This document shows positions 1 through 9,300 of a stretch of DNA of 34,166 nt, one piece after another. The notes below the pieces were generated by a model, which saw only the letters and a program-made list of their open reading frames with translations, did no database searches and was not told the origin of the DNA. The DNA is taken from contig CALMFM010000184.1 of assembly GCA_937862575.1 (NCBI GenBank), positions 1 to 34,166 of the forward strand. Direction: 5' to 3'. The position numbers and the translations under genes were made by a program. This DNA comes from an uncultured Bacillota bacterium. Lineage in GTDB: Bacteria; Bacillota_I; Bacilli_A; Izemoplasmatales; Hujiaoplasmataceae. Every line of letters starts with the position of its first letter. Position 1 is the stretch's first letter.

Positions 1-1591
1 CATTGACTAAGATTTCCTTAATTTTGGATAATAGATCGACATTTTTAGATTCCAAATCTTTGATGGCTTCTTTTTCTGTTTCGTCAGCTATATCAAGATC
101 GCCTTGGTTGATTGATTTGAAGTGAAGTTTATCATATTCACCAAGAACACTTATCATGAACTCGTCGATTTCATCGGTCAAGACAAGAACGTCATACCCT
201 TTGGATTTGATTAGATCCATTTGAGGAGTAGCTTTTAGAGCTGCTTTAGAATGGGCTGATCCGTAATAGATGTCTTTTTGCCCTTTTGGCATCTTCTCAA
301 TGTATTCTTTTAAAGTAAGTAACTTATCTTCATTGACTGTTTGGAAAATCAGAATATCTTGAAGTAATTCCTTATTGGTTCCGAAGTTGTCATATACACC
401 GTATTTGATATTTATCCCGAACTCTTTCCAGAATTCTTCGTATTTTTCACGTTCGTTCTTGAGCGTCTTTTCAAGTTCACTTATTATCTTCTTTTCCAGA
501 TTTTTTTGTATTTTGGTCAATTGACGATTGTGTTGTAAGATTTCTCGGGAAATGTTTAGATTCAGGTCCGGAGAGACAACCAAACCTTTGATGAATCTTA
601 GGTAATCCGGAACAAGTTCTTTGCATTTTTCCATTACAAATACGCCTTTTGCATATAGCTGCAAACCTTTTTCGTAGCGTTCGCTGTAAAGGTTCTGCGG
701 AGCTTTTCCCGGTATGAAGACGATTGATTTATATGTTAATAATCCTTCGACGTCTGTCCAGATTCTAAACATTGGATCGTTGTAATCGTAATATTGATTT
801 TTATAGAACTCATTCAAATCCTCATCTTTGAGTTCGGAACGGTTTTTCTTCCAGATTGGAACCATTTCATTAAGTGTTTCATTTTCGATAACAGTATCAT
901 ATTCGTCTTTGACTTCTTTTCCTTCATCGTCCAGACGAGGTATTGTTTTCTCGCGTTCCATAGTAATTGGATACCTAACGTAATCAGAATACTTTTTCAC
1001 CAAAGAACGGATTTTATATTCTTCCAAGAATTCGTCGTAATTCTCCTCATCTTCGTTTTTCCGAATGAAGAGAGTAATCTTCGTTCCTCTTTCTTCACGT
1101 TCGAATTCTTCTACGGTGAATTCGTCTTCTCCGGCCGAAGTCCAACGATATCCTTTTTCACTGAATGGGGATTTGGTAATTATTTCCACTTTTTTCGATA
1201 CCATGAAAGCTGAATAAAAGCCGACTCCGAATTGTCCGATTAAGTCAGCGTCCTTCAGGTCTTTGTTTTTGACGTTAGCCAAAAATTCCAAAGTACCACT
1301 TTTGGCAATCGTACCAATGTTGTTGATGAGTTCATCATAGGTCATACCGATTCCGTTGTCGGAAATGGTAATCTTGCGTTTCTTCTTGTCAACTTCCAGA
1401 TGAATCTCATAATCGTTGGTTTTTTCCAATTTTTCGTCAGTAAGACTTAAAAGATGATACTTATCGATCGCATCACTGGCATTTGAAATTAGTTCTCTTA
1501 AAAATATCTCTTTGTTAGTATAGATTGAATGGATCATCAGACTCAGTAATTTCTTTGATTCGGTCTGAAATTGTTTTGTTTCTTTGTTCAT
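1..1591 (-). CDS. htpG: Molecular chaperone HtpG (Hsp90 family), 3' end truncated by window start
   Basis: Not in the ORF track because it is open at the window edge. Reading the minus strand from ATG at 1589-1591 gives MNKETKQFQTESKKLLSLMIHSIYTNKEIFLRELISNASDAIDK...ISDNGIGMTYDELINNIGTIAKSGT...GQFGVGFYSAFMV..., the classic Hsp90 N-terminal GHKL motifs. SD AGGAGG lies just upstream. Confidence 0.97.
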   Translation of the reverse strand, partial: MNKETKQFQTESKKLLSLMIHSIYTNKEIFLRELISNASDAIDKYHLLSLTDEKLEKTNDYEIHLEVDKKKRKITISDNGIGMTYDELINNIGTIAKSGTLEFLANVKNKDLKDADLIGQFGVGFYSAFMVSKKVEIITKSPFSEKGYRWTSAGEDEFTVEEFEREERGTKITLFIRKNEDEENYDEFLEEYKIRSLVKKYSDYVRYPITMEREKTIPRLDDEGKEVKDEYDTVIENETLNEMVPIWKKNRSELKDEDLNEFYKNQYYDYNDPMFRIWTDVEGLLTYKSIVFIPGKAPQNLYSERYEKGLQLYAKGVFVMEKCKELVPDYLRFIKGLVVSPDLNLNISREILQHNRQLTKIQKNLEKKIISELEKTLKNEREKYEEFWKEFGINIKYGVYDNFGTNKELLQDILIFQTVNEDKLLTLKEYIEKMPKGQKDIYYGSAHSKAALKATPQMDLIKSKGYDVLVLTDEIDEFMISVLGEYDKLHFKSINQGDLDIADETEKEAIKDLESKNVDLLSKIKEILVN

Positions 1592-1622
1592 AATATACCT
1601 CCTGCAATTTGATTTCATTACT

Positions 1623-1650
1623 ATTATAACATAAAAGTTAGCACTGTCAA
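1623..1650 (-). promoter_or_regulatory. htpG sigmaA-type promoter: TTGACA - 16 bp - TATAAT
   Basis: Minus strand TTGACA (1650-1645) and TATAAT (1628-1623). The -35 overlaps the CIRCE spacer and one arm. Confidence 0.8.
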
Positions 1651-1664
1651 TAAATGAGTGCTAA
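1638..1664 (-). promoter_or_regulatory. CIRCE element (HrcA operator) upstream of htpG
   Basis: Plus strand TTAGCACTG-TCAATAAAT-GAGTGCTAA against consensus TTAGCACTC-N9-GAGTGCTAA: 9-9-9 architecture with one mismatch. Confidence 0.93.
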
Positions 1665-1704
1665 CTTTTTTCATATCTGCTTTTTTTGTGAGAATATAGT
1701 GATT

Positions 1705-2298
1705 TTAGTCCAAACGATATTGGATGATTCCACGTTTGTGCATAATGTAACCTAATAGAATGGTAAGAATAGCTGATGGAACCATATAAAGTGAATTATA
1801 GATAAAAGCGCCAATGAAAATTAATGCATTCTCACTTAGTGATTCGACAATGTTTGTGTTGAATATTGTATCCACCCATTCCATCTCTCCCGGAATATAC
1901 TCAGCCCAATAAGCGACGCCAGCCAATGAAGCGGCGATAAGCCTTAAAACACTTCCTATAACAATCAACCAGATGAAACGAGAGGCTTTCTTTAAAGAAC
2001 CAGGTATAAACGCCCCGACTCCCAATACTGTAAAGGCAAGGATATAATCAAGGAAATACTGAGCAAAATTAAGGAAATATACTTTGATTGCGGTTTGAAT
2101 CAATCCAAATAACAATCCGGCCAGAAGTCCGTATTTAGGACCTCTTCTTGAAGCAACGATAAATATAGGCAACATTGCGAATCCGATGCTACCACCGTAA
2201 GGTAAAGAATATATCGCACCGAAAATAGCATCTAAAACCACTGCCATACCAACAAAGATTCCGGTTTCGATTAAAGCCAATACATGTTGTTTTCTCAT
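1705..2298 (-). CDS. thiT: Energy-coupled (ECF) thiamine transporter S component, ThiT
   Basis: Small polytopic membrane protein of ThiT/YuaJ type (AIFGAIYSLPYGGSIGFAMLPIFIVASRRGPKYGLLAGLLFGLIQ) located directly behind a TPP riboswitch. Confidence 0.9.
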   Translation of the reverse strand: MRKQHVLALIETGIFVGMAVVLDAIFGAIYSLPYGGSIGFAMLPIFIVASRRGPKYGLLAGLLFGLIQTAIKVYFLNFAQYFLDYILAFTVLGVGAFIPGSLKKASRFIWLIVIGSVLRLIAASLAGVAYWAEYIPGEMEWVDTIFNTNIVESLSENALIFIGAFIYNSLYMVPSAILTILLGYIMHKRGIIQYRLD

Positions 2299-2320
2299 TT
2301 AAATTCTCCTATTCCGGGAC

Positions 2321-2346
2321 AAAATAAAAGCCCCTATGAAAGGGAC
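2321..2346 (-). terminator. Rho-independent attenuator between TPP aptamer and thiT
   Basis: Minus strand GTCCCT-TTCAT-AGGGGC hairpin (one G.U pair) followed by TTTTATTTT, between aptamer and start codon. Confidence 0.75.
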
Positions 2347-2360
2347 CTAATTTGTAGAGC

Positions 2361-2443
2361 ATGCTCCTACGCTGGCATTATCCAGATCAGGTAAGGTCTA
2401 TGGCAGTCAGCCATACTCTCAGCCAGGTCTTCCTAGCTCCCCT
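2361..2443 (-). ncRNA. TPP (thi-box) riboswitch aptamer
   Basis: Minus strand GGGGAGCTAGGAAGACCTGGCTGAGAG...ACCTGATCTGGATAATGCCAGCGTAGGAG contains the conserved CTGAGA and ACCTGATCTGGATAATGCCAGCGTAGG blocks. Confidence 0.96.
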
Positions 2444-2455
2444 TTTACAATACTT

Positions 2456-2484
2456 ATTCTAACACAAATCAACTATATATACAA
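2456..2484 (-). promoter_or_regulatory. Candidate promoter of the thiT riboswitch transcript: TTGTAT - 17 bp - TAGAAT
   Basis: Boxes read by eye upstream of the aptamer; both imperfect. Confidence 0.5.
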
Positions 2485-2492
2485 GATTAATG

Positions 2493-3785
2493 TCAACTTA
2501 TGATTTGCTTGATCGTTTCTGGAATCGCAACGTGTTCAGGAACGATTTCAAAAGCTTCATCCAACAATTCAATTATGTCATCTGCCAAAGGCTTGTTGCG
2601 ATAGATTTCACAAAGCACATCGCCTTTCTTGACGAATTCCCCGACTTTCTTATTTAGAATGATTCCAACATTTGGATCAATTGTATCTTCTTTTGTTTCG
2701 CGTCCTCCCCCGAGTTTCATTGAGGCCAGTCCGATGTTCAACGCCTTGATTCTCTTGATGTACCCTTCTTTTTTAGCTGTGTAAGGCAGTATTTCTTCAA
2801 CCTTGATAAAGTTATCCAAATCTGGAATCCGTCCGCCTTGAGCTTTGACGAACTCATTGAATTTAGCCAAGGCTTTTCCGTTATGAAGTTGTTCATAACA
2901 AAGTTTTTCGGCTGCTTCCACCGATTCGGCTTTATCTGCTAAATAGATCATATTCGCAGCTATTTTTACACAAAGTGTTTCAAGGTCTTTTGGGCCTTTT
3001 CCCTGTAAAGTATAAATAGCTTCCATTACTTCCAAGCGATTACCGATAGTCATTCCTAGTGGTTGGTCCATGTCAGTGATGAATGCAACTACTTTCTTGT
3101 CGAAAGAACTACCGATAGATACCATGATTTTGGATAGGTCTACAGCATCTTCTATTGTCTTCATGAATGCTCCATCGCCGATTTTGACGTCAAGACAGAT
3201 TACATCAGCTCCACTTGCTAATTTCTTGGACATGATGCTCGATGCAATAAGTGGCTTTGATGGAACTGATCCGGTAACGTCTCTAAGCGCATACAACAAT
3301 TTATCGGCAGGCACAATCTTCTTGGTTTGCCCAGCGACTGCGATGTTAATTTTATTAACTTGTTCAATGAACTTGTCTTCAGGAATGTCGATGCTCATAC
3401 CATCAATCGATTCCATTTTGTCCAAAGTACCACCTGTATGGCCCAAACCTCTTCCAGAAAGTTTTGCCAATTTAGCGCCCAAGCTGGCCACTAGAGGTCC
3501 TAATACCAATGTCGTTTTATCTCCGACACCGCCAGTAGAATGTTTGTCGACTTTAACCCCGTCAATCATTGATAAATCGATGATGTCGCCACTATATAAC
3601 ATGGCCTTTGTCAGATATGAAGATTCTTCATCTGTCATGCCTTGGAAAAATATGGCCATCAACCAAGCACTTATCTGATAATCTGGAATTGTGCCCTTGA
3701 CATAACCGTCTATTGCGAATTCTATTTCTTTTTGCGTGTTGGCCAAGCCTTCACGTTTATTTACAATAATATCTACCATTCTCAT
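2493..3785 (-). CDS. pdp: Pyrimidine-nucleoside phosphorylase
   Basis: MRMVDIIVNKREG..., KVDKHSTGGVGDKTTLVLGPLVASLGAKLAKLSGRGLGHTGGTLDKMESI: thymidine/pyrimidine phosphorylase signature. Confidence 0.95.
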   Translation of the reverse strand: MRMVDIIVNKREGLANTQKEIEFAIDGYVKGTIPDYQISAWLMAIFFQGMTDEESSYLTKAMLYSGDIIDLSMIDGVKVDKHSTGGVGDKTTLVLGPLVASLGAKLAKLSGRGLGHTGGTLDKMESIDGMSIDIPEDKFIEQVNKINIAVAGQTKKIVPADKLLYALRDVTGSVPSKPLIASSIMSKKLASGADVICLDVKIGDGAFMKTIEDAVDLSKIMVSIGSSFDKKVVAFITDMDQPLGMTIGNRLEVMEAIYTLQGKGPKDLETLCVKIAANMIYLADKAESVEAAEKLCYEQLHNGKALAKFNEFVKAQGGRIPDLDNFIKVEEILPYTAKKEGYIKRIKALNIGLASMKLGGGRETKEDTIDPNVGIILNKKVGEFVKKGDVLCEIYRNKPLADDIIELLDEAFEIVPEHVAIPETIKQIIS

Positions 3786-3926
3786 GACTCTTTACCTCGC
3801 TTTTCATAATAATTATACTATTTTTTCAACTCAAAGTAAACTCAATAATCTCGGCAATGTAACCACTTACAAGCAAATTCTGCTTAACTTTATTCGTTTT
3901 TTTGATATAATACATGTGGTGATAAA

Positions 3927-4502
3927 ATGAATGAACTTATCCTGATGCGTCATGCACAGACTGAGGCAAACAGAAATTTTATAGTACAAGGCAGAATGGA
4001 CAATCCTTTGAATGAAGATGGCATCCGTCAAGCCTTTCAAACAGGTGTGTATTTCAAGGAACACAACATCGATTTTGACATGGTCATCAGTTCACCACTC
4101 AAAAGAGCATATGTCACCGCTGAACAAGTTAATAAAGGTATGATGTTACATCGACCGATCGTCATGGACAAAGGACTAATAGAACGTAATTTTGGCGATT
4201 ACGACGGAAAAGAAATAAATGATGATTACTATTATATGATCAAACGTGGTTTGGTACCAAATCAGGAAACTAATGATGAATTGGAAAAGAGAGTATGTGA
4301 CGCAATTCTTGATATTTGCAATCGTTTTCCGGGAAAGAAATTGTTGTTAGTCACTCATTCACATGTCATTAAGTCTCTCCTTACAAAATACGTTGAAGGC
4401 TTTAGCTGGGAATCCTGGCTTCACAATTGTTCGATCACAAGATTGGTTTGTGACAAAGGACAAATAAAAATTAAGAGTTACAATATCAATCCATTGGAAT
4501 AG
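3927..4502 (+). CDS. Histidine phosphatase family protein (phosphoglycerate mutase-like)
   Basis: LILMRHAQTEANRNFIVQGRMDNPLNEDGIRQA N-terminal RHxxT motif and LLVTHSHVIKSL second-His motif. TATAAT at 3906-3911. Confidence 0.9.
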   Translation: MNELILMRHAQTEANRNFIVQGRMDNPLNEDGIRQAFQTGVYFKEHNIDFDMVISSPLKRAYVTAEQVNKGMMLHRPIVMDKGLIERNFGDYDGKEINDDYYYMIKRGLVPNQETNDELEKRVCDAILDICNRFPGKKLLLVTHSHVIKSLLTKYVEGFSWESWLHNCSITRLVCDKGQIKIKSYNINPLE

Positions 4503-4504
4503 AA

Positions 4505-4537
4505 AACGAGCACAAAACGTGCTCGTTATTTTTTTAA
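4505..4537 (+). terminator. Rho-independent terminator after the histidine phosphatase gene
   Basis: AACGAGCAC-AAAAC-GTGCTCGTT perfect stem followed by ATTTTTTTAA. Confidence 0.85.
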
Positions 4538-6225
4538 TGTATTGTTAAACTTTGTTTCAATTCAAAATAATATATAGGATCATAATAGTCAAATCCAAGC
4601 GGATAACTGCTTCCGAGATTAGGATTGAAGTTTCCGATGGTGTTTTGCAAATCTTGTACAAGCAAGTCTCTCATCAGATAAGTTGTTTGAGTAATATTTT
4701 CTCCATCTAGAAAATCATAATAAGTCTTATCAAAGATGTAATCAACTGCTCCTACCGTATAGACACTTGCGCTTTGGACCTCTACGCCATCAATATAGAG
4801 ATGACTTCCATCATATGTGAGTCCGTCGTCAAAGACAACATCATAGTTTCTATCTATTACTTTTTCATAAAAATCAAGTAATTGTTGACCGGTCATTTCC
4901 GATGTCTTGATGTAATTGTCAAATGGGTAAATCTCTATCATTGCCCCCATGGTTATATCTCCGGAAGGCATTGTTACTCGAAAACCACCGCTGTTCAAAG
5001 CCCCGACATCTACTCCGGCGTAATCACGGATTACAGAAGCACCCCAAGGTGCAAGGTCCGTTCTGTTGAAACTGTATAGTGTGTGTGCCAATACTTGGGT
5101 TACGAATGCTACATAGATCGTGTCATTGGCATAGTTGTCGATAATTGTTTGAATATTCGAATTGGAATAACTTGATACGTTAGAATAAGTGATGGTTGCG
5201 GCTGAACCGCCGACAACTTCAGCTTCTACTCGATCATATGTAAGTGATATTTTACTAAACAAAGATGTTTCATAATTGCTGGCTTGTGCATAAAATAATG
5301 GATAACCTGAATAACGGCTGATTGATCCTGATTCATTGGCATGAGTATGGCCGTTAAAGATTGCGTCAATATAGCTGTCTCCAGTAAAATCTTTGACTTC
5401 ATAGTCTAATGAAGATCCTTCATGAGCGTAAACCACTACAAGGTCGCAATCTTCAGTTGTTCTTAAGTAAGCTGCATAATCTTGAATGGTGTCAGCTGCA
5501 TCTAAGAAGGTTATATTTTGGACTCTGGAAGCGGATATTGAATTGATGACATCTCCGATGACACCAATGATTCCTACTTTCACGCCATTGATTTCCTTGA
5601 TAATATAAGGTATGGTATTCTCTATAGGTTCTTGTGAATCAGTGTAGACAATATTGGCAGCTAAGATTGGATAAGACATCTCTCCGTTTTCAGTATCTCC
5701 GTCTCGATAACGTAAAATTTGTTCTATGCCCCAATCGAATTCATGATTTCCTAATACAAATCCATCAAATCCAACATAATTAAATACATCAACTATTGGT
5801 AGTCCGTAATAATAGTTTGACAAAGCAGAGCCTTGAAAAATATCGCCATTTCCGAGTATGATGGTATTATCTGTAGTTGCTTTTTCATTTTGAAGATAAG
5901 CACCCATATTTACAAGCATTGAAATATCAGAATATGCTCCTCCGTGGAAATCATTGATAGAATAGAAATTGATAGTCTGATAGCGATCATATTCGTCTGT
6001 GGTTGTTGCTTCTGTTGTAGTCGGTATTGTAGTAACAATAGCTTCCGTCGTTGTTTCTATTGTCGTGGAAACATTATCCGTGGCCGTCGTAACAGCTGTA
6101 TCGAACGATGTTGTAACTTCGTTTGTAGAACCGCTTGTCGTGACGGTTGTAGTCAAATTCAGATTGCATCCGACAAAGCCGAGTGATATCAAAAACAAAG
6201 CGATGAATATCAGGAATTTTTTCAT
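4534..6225 (-). CDS. 5'-nucleotidase / calcineurin-like metallophosphoesterase lipoprotein
   Basis: MKKFLIFIALFLISLGFVGC lipoprotein signal; Thr-rich linker; INFYSINDFHGG, ILGNGDIFQGS, FVLGNHEFDWG, FNGHTHANES metallophosphatase motifs; C-terminal 5'-nucleotidase domain (ALNSGGFR). Start set at the internal MKKF (ORF track gives 6237). Confidence 0.92.
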   Translation of the reverse strand: MKKFLIFIALFLISLGFVGCNLNLTTTVTTSGSTNEVTTSFDTAVTTATDNVSTTIETTTEAIVTTIPTTTEATTTDEYDRYQTINFYSINDFHGGAYSDISMLVNMGAYLQNEKATTDNTIILGNGDIFQGSALSNYYYGLPIVDVFNYVGFDGFVLGNHEFDWGIEQILRYRDGDTENGEMSYPILAANIVYTDSQEPIENTIPYIIKEINGVKVGIIGVIGDVINSISASRVQNITFLDAADTIQDYAAYLRTTEDCDLVVVYAHEGSSLDYEVKDFTGDSYIDAIFNGHTHANESGSISRYSGYPLFYAQASNYETSLFSKISLTYDRVEAEVVGGSAATITYSNVSSYSNSNIQTIIDNYANDTIYVAFVTQVLAHTLYSFNRTDLAPWGASVIRDYAGVDVGALNSGGFRVTMPSGDITMGAMIEIYPFDNYIKTSEMTGQQLLDFYEKVIDRNYDVVFDDGLTYDGSHLYIDGVEVQSASVYTVGAVDYIFDKTYYDFLDGENITQTTYLMRDLLVQDLQNTIGNFNPNLGSSYPLGFDYYDPIYYFELKQSLTIH

Positions 6226-6274
6226 ATGTGCCTCCAATATATCAGTAGAATATAATTATACCAAATTATGAGAA

Positions 6275-6300
6275 AAGAGGAAAGAAAAATCTCTCCTCTT
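6275..6300 (-). terminator. Possible terminator downstream of the 1315-codon giant gene
   Basis: AAGAGGA / TCCTCTT stem with a 12-nt loop between the giant gene stop and the nucleotidase gene. T-tract is weak. Confidence 0.4.
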
Positions 6301-6318
6301 CTTTTTATGAATTAGTTA

Positions 6319-9300
6319 TCAGGCTGGATAATAAAGTTCCATTGCATCAAGTGTAGCGGTCTTTGTCAAGAACTGCGGTACTGAACCTACTTCATAGTCG
6401 GCAGGAACGAAATCGAATCCAGGGTCAAGGTCAGCCAAAGCTTCCAAATCTGGTGTAATCTTGGTCCTGATAATCATGGAGTCAAATACGGTACCTCTTT
6501 GTTCAGTATCAAGTCCGGCTATAGCTGTGATATTGACATCAAAAGTTTCAAAATCGGTAGCGCCTAAAGTATTTACAGCGGTAATAAAAGCGACCAACTC
6601 TGTTCTTGTGGTCAAGTCGGAGACTCCGAAATTTTCCTCTTGAGCCAGATTAGGAATATAAGTATTGATAAAAGTATTGCTCTTGAGCATATTGTCGATT
6701 GTCACATGGAATGAAGCACTGTCCAGAATTGAATCAAGTTGGGTTGAATTAAGCCCAGTTACGATTGTTGCGTCCATGGAGTCAGTAAAATTATCCATTC
6801 CCAAAGTGTCCAAAGCTTGAATAATGTCAATCAACTCTTGTTTCTCGATTTGTTCTGTTGATGTGCTGTCGACTGTAATATCTTCGCGTTTAACATTTGG
6901 AACCAATAGTTTGTTGGTGCCTACTGCTGCTGTTTCATCGTCGGCGTTGTCAAGAACATATTTTGAAACTGTTGCTTGCATTATATATGAATTGAAGAAT
7001 GTATCAAGATCAACTGTAAAGATATCATCAGCTGCGATTGCGAAAGTATTAAAATCAGTTATTCCTAGTAATTTAATGGAAATTATGAAATCTTCCAATT
7101 CGGAATTTCTAATATATGTAACATCAGCTAAGACAATTCTGATATCATTTGTAAGTTCATCCTCGTCAGGAACAATTAAATTACCTGAAGTACTTGTTAG
7201 AATCTGATTGGATATTGTAGCTTGTAGAATCGATGATGTATAAATCAGATTATCATTGTCGAGCAAAGCCTGTGAAGAAACACCGGAATTGACATTATCG
7301 AAATTAGTGAATCCCATAACATTCATTGCGGTGAATAACGTTTTAAGTTCGGCTTTTATTACAAACTCAGTCTCTTCTCCTACCGGTCCAACTAATTTCC
7401 TGATTTCGGTTGTACCATTTTCCGCAAAGTCAGGAACAATCAAAGAACCGGAATTCAAGTTCATAACTCGATCGGATATAGTAGCGTGCATGATGGCTGA
7501 AGCAAGCAAAATGTCTTGATTGCCGGAATCTTCCAACAACGTGAAGTCAAAATTGGTGTTAGCCGTTTCCGGACTAGTTATTTGCAACATATCCAAAGCA
7601 GAGAAGAAAGCGTCAAGTTCATCAGATTCAATGTAGGTTATACTACCTTGAACAATCAAGATTGAGACATTGTCAACATCGGTCTGCGGAACTATCAATG
7701 TCGCTGATTGGTCCATGATCATTTTAGAGACAGTAGCGTGTATGATTGCGGAATCCAACAGTAAGCTCATATTATCCAAAATCAATTCTGTATCTTGGAA
7801 ATCGATTGATTCAAAATTGTCGATGCCAATTCCATATAGAGCTTTAAGTAAATGGGTAATTTCTGTATTGGTTATCAAATAAAGGTCATTGGTAGCGTCG
7901 TATACTTTAATGTCAGCGCCATCAGGTCCAAAGTCAGGTATAATCAGTTGACCTCCATAACTTTCATCCAGGTTGATAATCATATCGGAAACTGTGGCTT
8001 TAATAATCGCCGAATCCAATAGAATCGCTATTTTTTCGTCATCTAATCCGTCTTGAGTTTCATTTTCAAGATAACTGATAATGCTAGCATCGAAACTCAT
8101 CGAATTAATGTCTGTTATATTGAGAACGGCTAGGGCATTGAAAATCTTCTTGATCTCAGCGGCAATAACTACAAGTATTTCATCGTCACCTGATGTTACC
8201 GTATCTACCACATCTCCCGGAATTACTAGTGTTGATAATCCGAGTTCATGTAATAAATTACCGATAGTGGCCAAGATTATATCGGAAGACAACAAGGTGT
8301 CAAGTTCTTCATCAGACAAACTAAAGGCTTTCGTCAAATCAAAACCATCTCCTGAATCGGATACCAAAAGTCTGAGTGATTTCATCGCATTTGCCAATTC
8401 ATCCTGACTAAAATAGCCTAATTCATCGTAAACGGTGTCAGGAATTATCAGCAACATATCGGCGATATCCGCTACTTGCAAAATTTCGCTTACTGTCGCT
8501 CTGATCACATAAGATGAGAAAAGCGTATCTATTTCTTCATCACTCAATTCGAGCAATGCGGTCATATTAAGATTTTCCAAATCGATGTCACCTTGAAGGC
8601 TGGTTAAAACCTGAGCAGCTTCAAGCATGTTTCTCAGTTCTCCGGCTTGAATCAAGTTGCCTTGGTCGTCATATACATCACGCCAAACAAGTCCGTCAGG
8701 AATTACGAAGATATCGATTCCTTCGATTCCAGCTGCGCCACTAAAAATATTAATCAATGCCTCTGTGACAAGACGGGAATTTAACAATACTGTCAAGTCA
8801 ACTTTGCTGGCAGCTTCCAAAAGAACAGTGACACTGGCAGTTTCCAGATCGGCAAAACTGATATCAGCGTCAATAATTTGTGCGAATATCTCACCTAACG
8901 CCAAATATTCAGCTTCAATATCCAAATCGTCCGGTACGGTAAGAATAGCGTTTATTTCACCTTCTCCATTGGAAAGCATTGGCAGCAAAACAGAATCTGT
9001 AATCAATAGAATCGTATCGCTACCGGCAATATTGGCAAATAGGTCTCGTATTGCATCGCCGTCAATGGCGATTTGATCCAATGACCCTTCACCGCCGATA
9101 TAACCGGCGCCATTTAAAACGTCGAACAAAGCACCGGCAATTTCACCTAAAGTCGCTAATTCTTCTTCGAAATCGATATCATATAGTTCATCCAATGAAA
9201 TTGGAAGTTCTTGTTCATAGAGGTCGGCAGCGACTTCAATCGCTACTGGCATCAAACTCGTGATAAGAACAGATTGAGACAAATCTGCGAATACTTCACG

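Noticed and set aside
794-1213. Plus-strand 139-aa ORF MIFIELIQILIFEF...
   Set aside because: Antisense to htpG, which reads through the whole region on the minus strand.
3070-3678. Plus-strand 202-aa ORF
   Set aside because: Antisense to the well-supported pyrimidine-nucleoside phosphorylase gene.
5944-6271. Plus-strand Cys- or Val-rich ORFs (80 and 90 aa)
   Set aside because: Low-complexity antisense of the Thr-rich linker codons of the nucleotidase gene.
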